Source of the DNA: Crocinitomicaceae bacterium
GTDB lineage: Bacteria; Bacteroidota; Bacteroidia; Flavobacteriales_D; Crocinitomicaceae
DNA length: 22,968 nucleotides
NCBI GenBank assembly: GCA_030830385.1
Contig: JAURNA010000279.1
Span: 1-22,968, forward strand
Direction of reading: 5' to 3'
Made by a program: the position numbers and the translations under genes. Below the pieces are notes generated by a model. The model was not told the origin of the DNA. It worked only from the letters and a program-made list of their open reading frames with translations, and did no database searches. Numbering within the stretch: position 1 is the stretch's first letter; each line of letters opens with the position of its first letter. Below, piece by piece: positions 1 to 7,605 of the stretch.

Positions 1-636
1 GCCCGCGGTTCCGTTGAAATTAATGAACGCTCCGCTGCGGTTTCTTCCCGCTTGCTCAACCGAAAAGTGGGTGTTCAACATGACTGTTTGCAAACGCGTC
101 AACAATGAATAATTCTTGTTCAAATACGTCCATCGTGACTGCACGACGCCCACATCATCCTTTTCAAAGTGGGCGATTGCTGCTTTCAAAAATCCGGGTT
201 TTGGTATGAAATCTGCGTCGAAAATAGCAATGAATGCACCTTTTGCCAATTTCAATCCATGATCCAATGCTCCGGCTTTGAAACCTACGCGATTATCTCT
301 GCGAATGTGCTGAATATCGAAGCCCTGTGCCCGAAATTCTTTCACTCTCGAGGCTACTTTCTCTACCGTGTCGTCGGTGGAGTCGTCCAATACCTGAATT
401 TCCAGTTTGTCTTTTGGATAATCAACTTTGACTACACTGTCCAGCAATCGTTCGGCCACATACGATTCGTTGTAAAGGGGCAATTGAATGGTAACCGTAG
501 GCCAATCTTCCCACTCTTTCTTTCCGGGGCGATTCGAACGAAAAAGATAGTTGAGCAACAGAGAAAATTCTACCCCGCTGTAAATCAGTAGGACAACACT
601 GACGGTCGTGTAAATAATAAAGGTGATTTGCTCCAA
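1..636 (-). CDS. Family 2 glycosyltransferase, cellulose-synthase-like (N-terminal part)
   Basis: The first 212 codons of a membrane-anchored GT2 enzyme are present; the rest lies beyond the left edge. An N-terminal hydrophobic segment (about residues 4-28) is followed by a GT-A domain: a PLYNE motif opening the nucleotide-binding fold, DDSTDDT as the first aspartate motif, GFKAGAL, then FDADF as the metal-binding DxD-type motif, and FNGTAG at the cut edge. These are typical of processive or CESA-like GT2 enzymes that use nucleotide sugars at the inner membrane. The start is TTG (636-634): an in-frame TGA lies only eight codons upstream and no ATG or GTG intervenes. One base separates it from the stop of the exporter gene, so translation is probably coupled. 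Substrate and product cannot be read from this part. The family call is firm; a role in a glycolipid or exopolysaccharide is inference from the neighbours. Confidence 0.88.
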   Translation of the reverse strand, partial: MEQITFIIYTTVSVVLLIYSGVEFSLLLNYLFRSNRPGKKEWEDWPTVTIQLPLYNESYVAERLLDSVVKVDYPKDKLEIQVLDDSTDDTVEKVASRVKEFRAQGFDIQHIRRDNRVGFKAGALDHGLKLAKGAFIAIFDADFIPKPGFLKAAIAHFEKDDVGVVQSRWTYLNKNYSLLTRLQTVMLNTHFSVEQAGRNRSGAFINFNGTAG

Positions 637-637
637 T

Positions 638-2809
638 TTATCCTTTTTTACCCACCATCATAGCCGGCAGTATAACCAGGTCACAGATGAGAGATATGAA
701 TAGAATTCCAGACACTAAAGTACCGATATTTTGATTGCTCTTTACCGTTGACAGGGAAAGGGTCACGAATCCGATAATCAGGATCGCCGTCGTTGCGATC
801 GCGGGGAAGGTATTTCGCATGATTGAGTACCGAACGGCACGCAAACTCCATGATTTCTCCTGCCTTCCGGCGGTTGAAAGAAGATAGATGCTATCATCGA
901 GTGATAAGCCCAATACAATGGACAGCGCCATTACAGTCGAAGGCTCCAGATCAAGGCCGCTCAGCGAGATAATCAACAGGCCGGCAACGATTGGTGAGAC
1001 GTTCACGATGAGTATCGCTACGCCCGCTCTTATTGACTTGAGGTACACCGTTATTATCAATACGGCTACGAGCAAACTAATCGCAATTCCGGTAAGAACG
1101 ACCAGGGTCAGTTGATATATGGCCTGATCGCGTAGGTACGAGAACCCGCTTATGAACACATTTCGCGTATCGGACTGAAATGCCTGTAGTGCCTTTTCCA
1201 ACTCCTCATTTCGAATCCTTGATTCAGCAAGTCCAACATCCGGCAGGTGCCCGACAATACGCATCAATTGCTCATCATCAGCAACTGCATTCGTTACACC
1301 AAGTGATTCCCGATATTTCCGAATGTTGGCCAGGTAATTCGTTGAGAACGAATTCGGCAAGTTGTAGGCACTGCGTATTCCGAAGTTGTAGTAGCGATTG
1401 TAGCGTTTAACTGCCGTATTCAGGCTGTATACCGATCGACAACCGTAGTCATTCAAGAGTATGTTTTCAATCGAATCGACCACATGAATCGTTTCCGGAT
1501 TCATCACCGCAGTATCGCGCAAAATCACCTCTATGGATCGCGTGCCATCGAAATGGGTGTCAAGGAAGGTCAGGTCTGTAACCAGAGGGTCCTCGGAAGT
1601 TTGATCACTATTCGAATGATCAATTTTTACGTTCTGCCAGGCTAACGAGACGATCACCAAAAGTGCCATCAATCCTATTATAACCGTGGCTTTTCGATAG
1701 CGAAGCACAGCTATCATCCCTCGAATCAAACCTCTCATTGGGCGCCTGGGAAACGACTTGACCCCAATCACTTCTACCCAAAAGGGCAGCAGCCAACGAG
1801 CGGTACAATAGGTAGCAACTATTCCAACGCAGGTTAACAAGGCAAAACTGCGCACCGCATCCACCGGGCTGAACAGAAAAACGAGAAACGCCGATAACGT
1901 CGTAAACGAAGTTAACCAGAGCGGAAACCCAATCTTACCCCAGACCGTCTTCCATTTGTTGTCGCGCTCAGGAGTCTCCTTCCAACTGTTCAATAAATGA
2001 ATGATGTCACAGAAGGAAATCACGAGGACAAGAATGGGAACCGAGGACGTCAGTGTGCTTATGGGCATCCCCATGAGTACAAAGGAATGCAAAACGACGC
2101 AAAGATTGACAACAAGTACAATAACGGCTGCCACCATACTTCTAAGGTCCCTGAAAAACAGAAAGAAAAGCACCACCATAAGCACCAACGCGAGTAATGG
2201 TAATGCAATTGTCTCCTTTCTCAGCTTTTGTGCATTGAACTCTTCGCGCACCTGTTTCCCAACAATGTGGTAGTCGCTAAACCCAAATAATCTGTTTACG
2301 GATCTAATATCAGCAAGAACCTTGCCAGGCATGACGGTAGCGTCTACGTCCATGTAGATCGCAGCCGAACGTCCATCGCGAGAAATGAACTTGGAAGCGA
2401 TATCCGGATACTCATTTATTTTGGCCCACTTCGAGCGAAACCGGGAGCTATCGAGTGAAACGAGTTGGTATGACCGCGAACCCAAAACGCTTCTTTTTCG
2501 CAATGAAACTTGTGTAATTGTGTGCACTTTTTCCACTCCGTGAATGCTATCGAGCGCCGCTGACAATCCATCCAGACGCTGAAGTTCAGACAATTCGTCG
2601 ATTTCAGAATCGAATTCAACAAGTAAGATCAGTGAACCGGAGGACTGCGGAAAGTGCTTTGAATATTCTTCGTAGTTACGGTACTCATCGCTCTCTTTGG
2701 AAGTGAGTGGTTTCAATCGAAAATCGTAGGACAATCGGGGAAATGTAACTACCGACAGAGCCACAATTACAATCGAAATGAATATTGCTACTTTCTTCGT
2801 ATTAATCAA
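638..2809 (-). CDS. MMPL/RND-superfamily exporter
   Basis: A 723-residue polytopic protein with the two-fold layout of RND/MMPL transporters: a membrane helix near residues 6-24, a large extracytoplasmic domain (about 30-198), a block of helices (about 200-345), a second single helix (about 373-392), a second extracytoplasmic domain (about 395-565) and a final helix block (about 567-718). The two halves carry matching buried acidic motifs, ISFCDIIHLL (Asp268) and LSLDDSIYLL (Asp638/639), as in proton-driven MMPL-type permeases that export lipids or other hydrophobic molecules. No periplasmic adaptor or outer-membrane factor gene is adjacent, which fits the MMPL/SSD-like branch better than a tripartite drug pump. 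The start is TTG, overlapping the upstream stop (TTGA, 4 bases); no in-frame ATG gives a better start. Substrate unknown; a lipid or glycolipid is suggested by the adjacent SGNH and GT2 genes. Confidence 0.85.
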   Translation of the reverse strand: MINTKKVAIFISIVIVALSVVTFPRLSYDFRLKPLTSKESDEYRNYEEYSKHFPQSSGSLILLVEFDSEIDELSELQRLDGLSAALDSIHGVEKVHTITQVSLRKRSVLGSRSYQLVSLDSSRFRSKWAKINEYPDIASKFISRDGRSAAIYMDVDATVMPGKVLADIRSVNRLFGFSDYHIVGKQVREEFNAQKLRKETIALPLLALVLMVVLFFLFFRDLRSMVAAVIVLVVNLCVVLHSFVLMGMPISTLTSSVPILVLVISFCDIIHLLNSWKETPERDNKWKTVWGKIGFPLWLTSFTTLSAFLVFLFSPVDAVRSFALLTCVGIVATYCTARWLLPFWVEVIGVKSFPRRPMRGLIRGMIAVLRYRKATVIIGLMALLVIVSLAWQNVKIDHSNSDQTSEDPLVTDLTFLDTHFDGTRSIEVILRDTAVMNPETIHVVDSIENILLNDYGCRSVYSLNTAVKRYNRYYNFGIRSAYNLPNSFSTNYLANIRKYRESLGVTNAVADDEQLMRIVGHLPDVGLAESRIRNEELEKALQAFQSDTRNVFISGFSYLRDQAIYQLTLVVLTGIAISLLVAVLIITVYLKSIRAGVAILIVNVSPIVAGLLIISLSGLDLEPSTVMALSIVLGLSLDDSIYLLSTAGRQEKSWSLRAVRYSIMRNTFPAIATTAILIIGFVTLSLSTVKSNQNIGTLVSGILFISLICDLVILPAMMVGKKG

Positions 2810-3795
2810 TGGAGCCGGTAAAAAAGTGAGTGCAGAGAATTCGCGATTATACGGTGACCTTTTGCATTGGGGTGGAGGTCATAGGGATGATTGGTCCATT
2901 CGTTTCGGGTAAAATCAAAACCAACGTGGATGCATTGATCGAATTTTTTTGCACAGTTTCCGAACCGCTTTTCAAAATCAAGGTCATCCAGATTCACCAG
3001 GAAGCATCGAATTCCATTCTTTTTGCAAATCGAAGCAAATTGTTCCATTGTAGACCGCGTACTTCCGTCGATCTCTTCTTCGTCCGGTTTCTTTTCGGTG
3101 GAAGATTGCAAGGCGTGAACCAACGCTGAATGCTCTCTGAGCATCCAATTTGAATACAGGTGTTCCCATTTTTCATACTCCGTATGGCCCTGCCGAATGA
3201 ATGGGAATCGAGCGTTTTTCATTTGATTTTCGACATCTGTATTGGACCGATTGAATCCCATTGTTAAGGCTTTACGATACGAATTCGCCAGGTAATTTCT
3301 TTCCCGGTGCACTTCTGAATAAACGAGTACGACAGCTTCCGGTTGCATTCCTTTGCGGATGAGCTCAGAGAGACGCAATCCAGCCTGAACTTCGCCCCAG
3401 CCGGGAACGCCGTAATTGCTCACCTGATATTCGGGATACTCACTTTGCAGAATTGCCACAAAAGATTCATCTCCATCAACTCCATATCCATAGGTAAACG
3501 AACATCCGAAAAAACCTATATGGACTCCCGAATCAGGCACATCCGGGACGAATCGGGTGCCATCGCTGTTGTGCTTCGTGGTGAAGGTAACGGAGTCATT
3601 TAACGTGACTTTGTAGCTTCCCGGTGAGAGTTCAATGCCATACGTTTTGCTACCCTTCAGCCATCCTTTGGGCGAGACCTCAACCTTGTAGTCTGTGTTG
3701 TAAAATGCGGTCCAACCGAGAATTCGTGCGGTCAATTCACCACAAGACAGAACGATCAAAATAACGAGCATTATTCTCAGCAGGCGCTTTCTCAT
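2806..3795 (-). CDS. SGNH/GDSL-like hydrolase family protein, membrane-anchored
   Basis: A 329-residue protein with an N-terminal hydrophobic segment (about residues 5-20), probably a signal anchor placing the domain outside the inner membrane. Two hallmark SGNH blocks are visible: GCSFTYG with candidate nucleophile Ser99 (block I) and DLHPNAKGH with Asp306 and His308 (block V). NYGVPGWG near residue 127 matches block II. The usual block III GxND is not obvious; the equivalent place reads VYSEVHRERN, so the oxyanion Asn may be missing or supplied differently. SGNH proteins of this kind cleave or transfer acyl or acetyl groups on lipids and glycans. It starts 6 bases after the polA stop and overlaps the exporter by 4 bases. 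I infer a role in acyl modification of the exported molecule; the catalytic call is moderate. Confidence 0.75.
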   Translation of the reverse strand: MRKRLLRIMLVILIVLSCGELTARILGWTAFYNTDYKVEVSPKGWLKGSKTYGIELSPGSYKVTLNDSVTFTTKHNSDGTRFVPDVPDSGVHIGFFGCSFTYGYGVDGDESFVAILQSEYPEYQVSNYGVPGWGEVQAGLRLSELIRKGMQPEAVVLVYSEVHRERNYLANSYRKALTMGFNRSNTDVENQMKNARFPFIRQGHTEYEKWEHLYSNWMLREHSALVHALQSSTEKKPDEEEIDGSTRSTMEQFASICKKNGIRCFLVNLDDLDFEKRFGNCAKKFDQCIHVGFDFTRNEWTNHPYDLHPNAKGHRIIANSLHSLFYRLH

Positions 3796-3801
3796 GGGGC
3801 A

Positions 3802-6609
3802 CTAGTGCGCATCCAGCCAGTTCGATGCGACTTCCATTTCTACCTCCAACGGAACGCTCAATTCCACGGCAGATTCCATTTCCCGTTTGACGAGTTCCTT
3901 CATGCTGTCTACCTCATTCAATGGAACTTCAAATACCAATTCGTCGTGTACCTGAAGAAGCATTTTGGAGGCGAGATTTTCCTGTTGCATCGCCTTGTGA
4001 ACGTTGATCATCGCCATTTTGATAACGTCCGCTGCTGAACCCTGGATCGGTGCGTTGACCGCATTCCTTTCGGCAAATCCACGTACGACTGCATTGGCAG
4101 AGTTGATGTCTTTCAGGTAACGTCGTCGTTTCATGATCGTTTCGACATATCCTTTCTCACGGGCCCCCGCGACCGCATTGTCCATGTAGGATTTGATGGT
4201 CGAATATTGCTCAAAATAGCTATCGATGATTTGCTTGGCTTCCGTTCGGGAAATTCCCAGGGTTTGGGCCAATCCAAAGGCCGACTGACCGTAGATGATT
4301 CCGAAGTTCACTGCCTTCGCAGCACTTCGTTGATCGCGTGTAACATCTTCAATTGCTACTTTAAATACCTTCGCTGCTGTCGCCGCGTGAATATCGGCCC
4401 CGGATCGGAATGCCTCGATCATATTCGCATCGCCGCTCAATGCCGCAATGATCCGCAATTCGATCTGTGAATAATCGGCCGACAGTAACAAATGTTCATG
4501 ATCCTGAGCGATGAACGACTTTCGAATTTCCCGTCCGCGTTCCGTTCGAATCGGAATGTTCTGAAGGTTGGGATTGTGTGAGCTCAATCGTCCGGTAGCC
4601 GCCACCGTTTGCATGTAATTCGTGTGAATGCGACCGTCTGCCTCATCACGCATCGTTGGTAATGGATCAACATAGGTGCTCTTTAGCTTTCTTAGTTGCC
4701 GGTAATCCAGAATCATTGGAATGATCGGGTGGGCCTTTTTCAACTTTTGTAATATGTCCTCTGACGTTGCATACTGGCCGGTTTTTGTCTTCTTCGCCTT
4801 TGTGGAAATCTTCATGTGATCAAACAGAACGTCTCCGAGTTGTCGTGGTGAATCCAGATTGAAATCAACACCGGCCTCTTTCTTAATTCCTGCTTCTAAC
4901 TCAATCAATGTTTCGGCCAATTCCCCGGAATATCGTTCCAGGCCATCTGCATCAATTGCGATTCCGGCCTCCTCCATGGTTTTCAGAACGCCAATCAATG
5001 GCATTTCCAGGTTGTAAAACAAATCCCTGAGGTGATCCTTTTGAATTTCCGACTCGAACAGGTTCTTCAATTGAAACGTAATGTCGGCGTCCTCACAGGC
5101 ATAATCCAACACCTCCTCTGGTTTCAGATCCGACATATTTCCCTGATTTTTTCCTTTTTTCCCGATGAGGGTTTCAATGGAAATCGGTTTGTATTGCAGG
5201 TAGTTTTCCGCGAGGAAATCCATTCCATGCTTAGACTCAGGTTCGATCAGGTAATGGGCGATCATCGTGTCGAATGCAGGACTTGACACTCCTACTCCGT
5301 AGCGACTGATCACCTTCATATCGTACTTTAGGTTGTGTGCAATCTTCTCGACTTCGTTTGACTCGAAAAAGGGTCGAAACTCTTCTACAATGGTCTTTGC
5401 ATCTCCAAAATCATGGGGAACAGCCACGTAATAACCCCTTCTGGCCTCAAAGGAAAATGCGATTCCCAAAACATTCGCGTGACGTGGTTCGAGGTTGTCC
5501 GTTTCCGTATCAAAACAGACCGATTTTTGCTTCAGAAGAAGCGAGAGCAATTCGCTTCTTTCTTCCGGCGTTGTTACGAGATGATAGCTTGGTTTTTCGG
5601 TAGCAATCGTTTTGAATTCTGACGTTTCCTTTGGTTGTTGATCTTTAACAAGGCTCTGCGTTGCGAATAGGTCCAACTGACCCTCTAAACCCTTGGAAAC
5701 CTTCGCATCCACCACGATGTCTTCACCCAAAATGCGCTTCGCCATTGTGCGGAATTCAAGTTCGGTGAACACCTCCTTGATTTTATCGGGGTTCGGATCA
5801 TTCACGACCAAATCTTCCTCGTCCAACTCAACACTTACGTCAGTGATGATGCGCGCGAGCGACTTCGACATTCTTCCCTGATCCGCGAAGTTTTCAATAT
5901 TCTCCTTTTGTTTGCCCTTGAGCTCGTGTGTATTGTCGAGTAAGTTTTCCATGGATCCGTATGTCCGCAATAGCCTGGACGCCGTTTTCGGTCCAACGCC
6001 CGGTATTCCTGGGATATTATCCGCAGTGTCTCCCATTAGTCCGAGCAAATCAACCACTTGAGCGACATTGTCGAGATCGAACTTTTCGCACACTTCTTTT
6101 GGCCCCCAGATTTCCGCCGGATTTCCACCCTTGCCGGGACGAAACATCAACGATTTTTCCGTCACCAATTGACCAAAGTCCTTATCGGGCGTCATCATGA
6201 ACGTTGTAAATCCTTTCTTTTCAGCCTTGTGCGCAAGCGTACCAATTACGTCATCTGCTTCATACCCTTCCACCTCAATAATCGGGATGTTGAACGCGCT
6301 GATGATCTTCTTGATCGGCTCGATCATCGTTAGAATTCCCTCAGGAGTTTCGTCACGGTTCGCCTTGTATTCCGAAAATTCTACCTTGCGAGAAGTTGAG
6401 CCACCCGGAGGGTCAAAAACCACGGCCAGATGGGTGGGTTTCTCATTCTTAATCACTTCGATGAGTGAGTTCGTAAAACCAAATGCCGCAGAGGTATTCT
6501 GCCCTTTCGAATTCAACCGTGGGTTCTTGGCAAAAGCAAAATATGCACGGAAGATAAGGGCGTATGCATCTATCAGGAAAAGTTTTTTGTCGAGTTCGGG
6601 TGTAATCAT
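3802..6609 (-). CDS. polA: DNA polymerase I
   Basis: A full-length 935-residue three-domain enzyme that fills gaps during excision repair and removes Okazaki-fragment RNA primers. The N-terminal 5' nuclease domain (1-290) has VVFDPP near 66, EADDVIG near 117 and GIPGVGPKTA near 201. The 3'-5' proofreading domain (about 340-535) keeps its catalytic acids: DTET (Asp367, Glu369), Asp430 in NLKYD, and Tyr503/Asp507 in YACED, so proofreading should be active, unlike in Taq-type enzymes. The polymerase domain shows motif A ADYSQIELR (Asp712), the O-helix from Arg761 through Lys765, Phe769 and Tyr773, and motif C QVHDE (Asp889, Glu890). The ATG at 6609-6607 precedes an intact nuclease fold. It is the first gene of a unit with three envelope genes downstream, an unusual partnership. 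Confidence 0.98.
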   Translation of the reverse strand: MITPELDKKLFLIDAYALIFRAYFAFAKNPRLNSKGQNTSAAFGFTNSLIEVIKNEKPTHLAVVFDPPGGSTSRKVEFSEYKANRDETPEGILTMIEPIKKIISAFNIPIIEVEGYEADDVIGTLAHKAEKKGFTTFMMTPDKDFGQLVTEKSLMFRPGKGGNPAEIWGPKEVCEKFDLDNVAQVVDLLGLMGDTADNIPGIPGVGPKTASRLLRTYGSMENLLDNTHELKGKQKENIENFADQGRMSKSLARIITDVSVELDEEDLVVNDPNPDKIKEVFTELEFRTMAKRILGEDIVVDAKVSKGLEGQLDLFATQSLVKDQQPKETSEFKTIATEKPSYHLVTTPEERSELLSLLLKQKSVCFDTETDNLEPRHANVLGIAFSFEARRGYYVAVPHDFGDAKTIVEEFRPFFESNEVEKIAHNLKYDMKVISRYGVGVSSPAFDTMIAHYLIEPESKHGMDFLAENYLQYKPISIETLIGKKGKNQGNMSDLKPEEVLDYACEDADITFQLKNLFESEIQKDHLRDLFYNLEMPLIGVLKTMEEAGIAIDADGLERYSGELAETLIELEAGIKKEAGVDFNLDSPRQLGDVLFDHMKISTKAKKTKTGQYATSEDILQKLKKAHPIIPMILDYRQLRKLKSTYVDPLPTMRDEADGRIHTNYMQTVAATGRLSSHNPNLQNIPIRTERGREIRKSFIAQDHEHLLLSADYSQIELRIIAALSGDANMIEAFRSGADIHAATAAKVFKVAIEDVTRDQRSAAKAVNFGIIYGQSAFGLAQTLGISRTEAKQIIDSYFEQYSTIKSYMDNAVAGAREKGYVETIMKRRRYLKDINSANAVVRGFAERNAVNAPIQGSAADVIKMAMINVHKAMQQENLASKMLLQVHDELVFEVPLNEVDSMKELVKREMESAVELSVPLEVEMEVASNWLDAH

Positions 6610-6711
6610 AACGGATTAAAGGTAGTTAGGAATTGGGAATTATGAACGAGGAATTGCAAAGACGCCGGATTTTAGGGGGTCCGATCATCCGAAAAACTTG
6701 CCCGTCATTCC

Positions 6712-6993
6712 TTGATTGAGCCATCAACACGTTTCTCATTCTTCCTCATTTGCTACATGAACGGTAAGGCAATCGTATCCCTCCACCCAAACCCGGGGAA
6801 CAACTCTCTCGTCATTGCATTAACAGAGCCTACCGTGGGTAAAATATATGTACATGATGACACGGGACGAATGGTAAAAAGTACAGAAATGGTTGGCGAA
6901 AACAAATGTATCTTTCATACTTCGAACCTCAATTCGGGTATCTATTTCGTAGCTTTCGTTAATCAGGGGGGCAAGACAGCCACCCGCAAGTGA
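6712..6993 (+). pseudogene. Orphan T9SS type A C-terminal sorting domain (remnant 1)
   Basis: The last 75 or so codons read as a Por-secretion-tail (T9SS type A) sorting domain: VSLHPNP at its head, a DDTGRMV turn, LNSGIYFVAF near the end and a basic tail (TATRK) before TGA. These domains direct outer-membrane translocation by the type IX system and are normally the end of proteins of several hundred residues. Here the frame upstream is closed by TAG at 6673-6675, leaving about 30 codons with no signal peptide or catalytic domain, and the only starts are TTG at 6712 or ATG at 6757. I read it as the stump of a deleted secreted-protein gene. A small free-standing domain gene cannot be excluded, but without a signal peptide it could not reach the T9SS. 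Confidence 0.62.
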
Positions 6994-7005
6994 ATCAAAC
7001 TATGA

Positions 7006-7197
7006 AGCACTGATTTTCGTAGCCCCATTTGTCGTGTCCGGTCTGGTTTATTGCCAGACGATTCCAAGAGAACATTCTGGTATTACTCAGTATTCGTTGA
7101 TGATCCGTTCTACACGTTGCCTGGAAGCATCAAAACCCCGGGATTTGAGTTCATCGGTAGCTTTGCTGAACTCATGGATCTTTCTGATCTCACATAG
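7006..7197 (+). pseudogene. Unrecognised coding remnant between two sorting-domain remnants
   Basis: An open stretch of 63 codons between TGA (7003-7005) and TAG (7195-7197) has protein-like composition, including LPDDSKRTFWYYSVFVDDPF, and no credible start codon (its only Met is near the end). It sits just before the frame of the second sorting domain but in a different phase, so it may be the last part of that protein's functional domain, separated from its own tail by a frameshift and two stops (TAGTAA). I do not recognise the family. It may also be chance reading of decayed DNA. Confidence 0.35.
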
Positions 7198-7199
7198 TA

Positions 7200-7460
7200 A
7201 TGCGCGATTCTCGCTATCTCGCTCAGAAAGAACTCAGCACGTTGAGCGTTTCACCCAATCCAACGAGTGGATTAATCAATATTGAAATCCCTGATAAATT
7301 GGACGCCGAAACCGTGGAGGTTACTGACGTGAAAGGAACGCTATTGTATACCGCTCCTTATCGTTCTGAACTTCATTTTGATGTAGCTCCCGGTATGTAC
7401 ATCGTTTAGATTAATGGATGGACAACACGATTTGCCCGGAAACCAGCGAATTGTAATTGA
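7200..7460 (+). pseudogene. Truncated T9SS type A C-terminal sorting domain (remnant 2)
   Basis: From about 7239 the frame encodes a second sorting domain: LSVSPNPTSG at its head, VEVTDVKGTLLY in the middle and APGMYIV near the end. TAG at 7407-7409 interrupts it just where the final strand should follow; reading through gives INGWTTRFARK and ends at TGA (7458-7460), which is the expected end of such a domain. So a nonsense change removed the last strand. The only starts are ATG at 7200 or nearby, with no signal peptide and no upstream functional domain in frame. Known T9SS cargo need this C-terminal region for export, so the product would not be secreted even if made. It differs in sequence from remnant 1 and comes from a different ancestral gene. 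Confidence 0.65.
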
Positions 7461-7492
7461 ATGACATCTGACTAACTATTCATTCGCTGGTT
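7441..7492. repeat. 11-bp perfect inverted repeat, 30-base spacer
   Basis: AACCAGCGAAT (7441-7451) is exactly complementary to ATTCGCTGGTT (7482-7492). It lies across the end of the decayed sorting-domain gene. There is no T-run after it, so it is not a standard terminator. It could be a stem-loop, a protein-binding palindrome or part of a recombination site. Confidence 0.6.
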
Positions 7493-7526
7493 GTAGTCCA
7501 TTAGATTCACTAGATTTATACATAAA

Positions 7527-7598
7527 CACGCAATGGGTATATAACCGATTGTTTATCGCCACGAATATTGACCAATCAGTTATAGCCCGTTGTTGGTA
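7527..7598. repeat. Imperfect inverted repeat resembling a folded cassette-type recombination site
   Basis: TATAACCGATTG (7540-7551) pairs with CAATCAGTTATA (7573-7584) at 11 of 12 positions across a 21-base centre. The pairing continues outward imperfectly: ACACGCAATGGGT on the left (from about 7527) against GCCCGTTGTTGGT on the right (to about 7598), with a short bulge. The overall shape is a long imperfect hairpin just before the start of an AT-rich, foreign-looking gene. That shape recalls integron attC sites, and from memory similar palindromes ending in CCCGTTGTTGG occur between horizontally acquired genes in Bacteroidota. No clean GTTRRRY core is present, so the identity is a hypothesis; the palindrome itself is seen directly. 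Confidence 0.45.
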
Positions 7599-7605
7599 TT
7601 AATAT

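Noticed and set aside
6625..6660. Short GGAATT-type direct repeats just upstream of polA.
   Set aside because: Only three imperfect hexamers in AT-rich intergenic DNA; not convincing as an operator or array.
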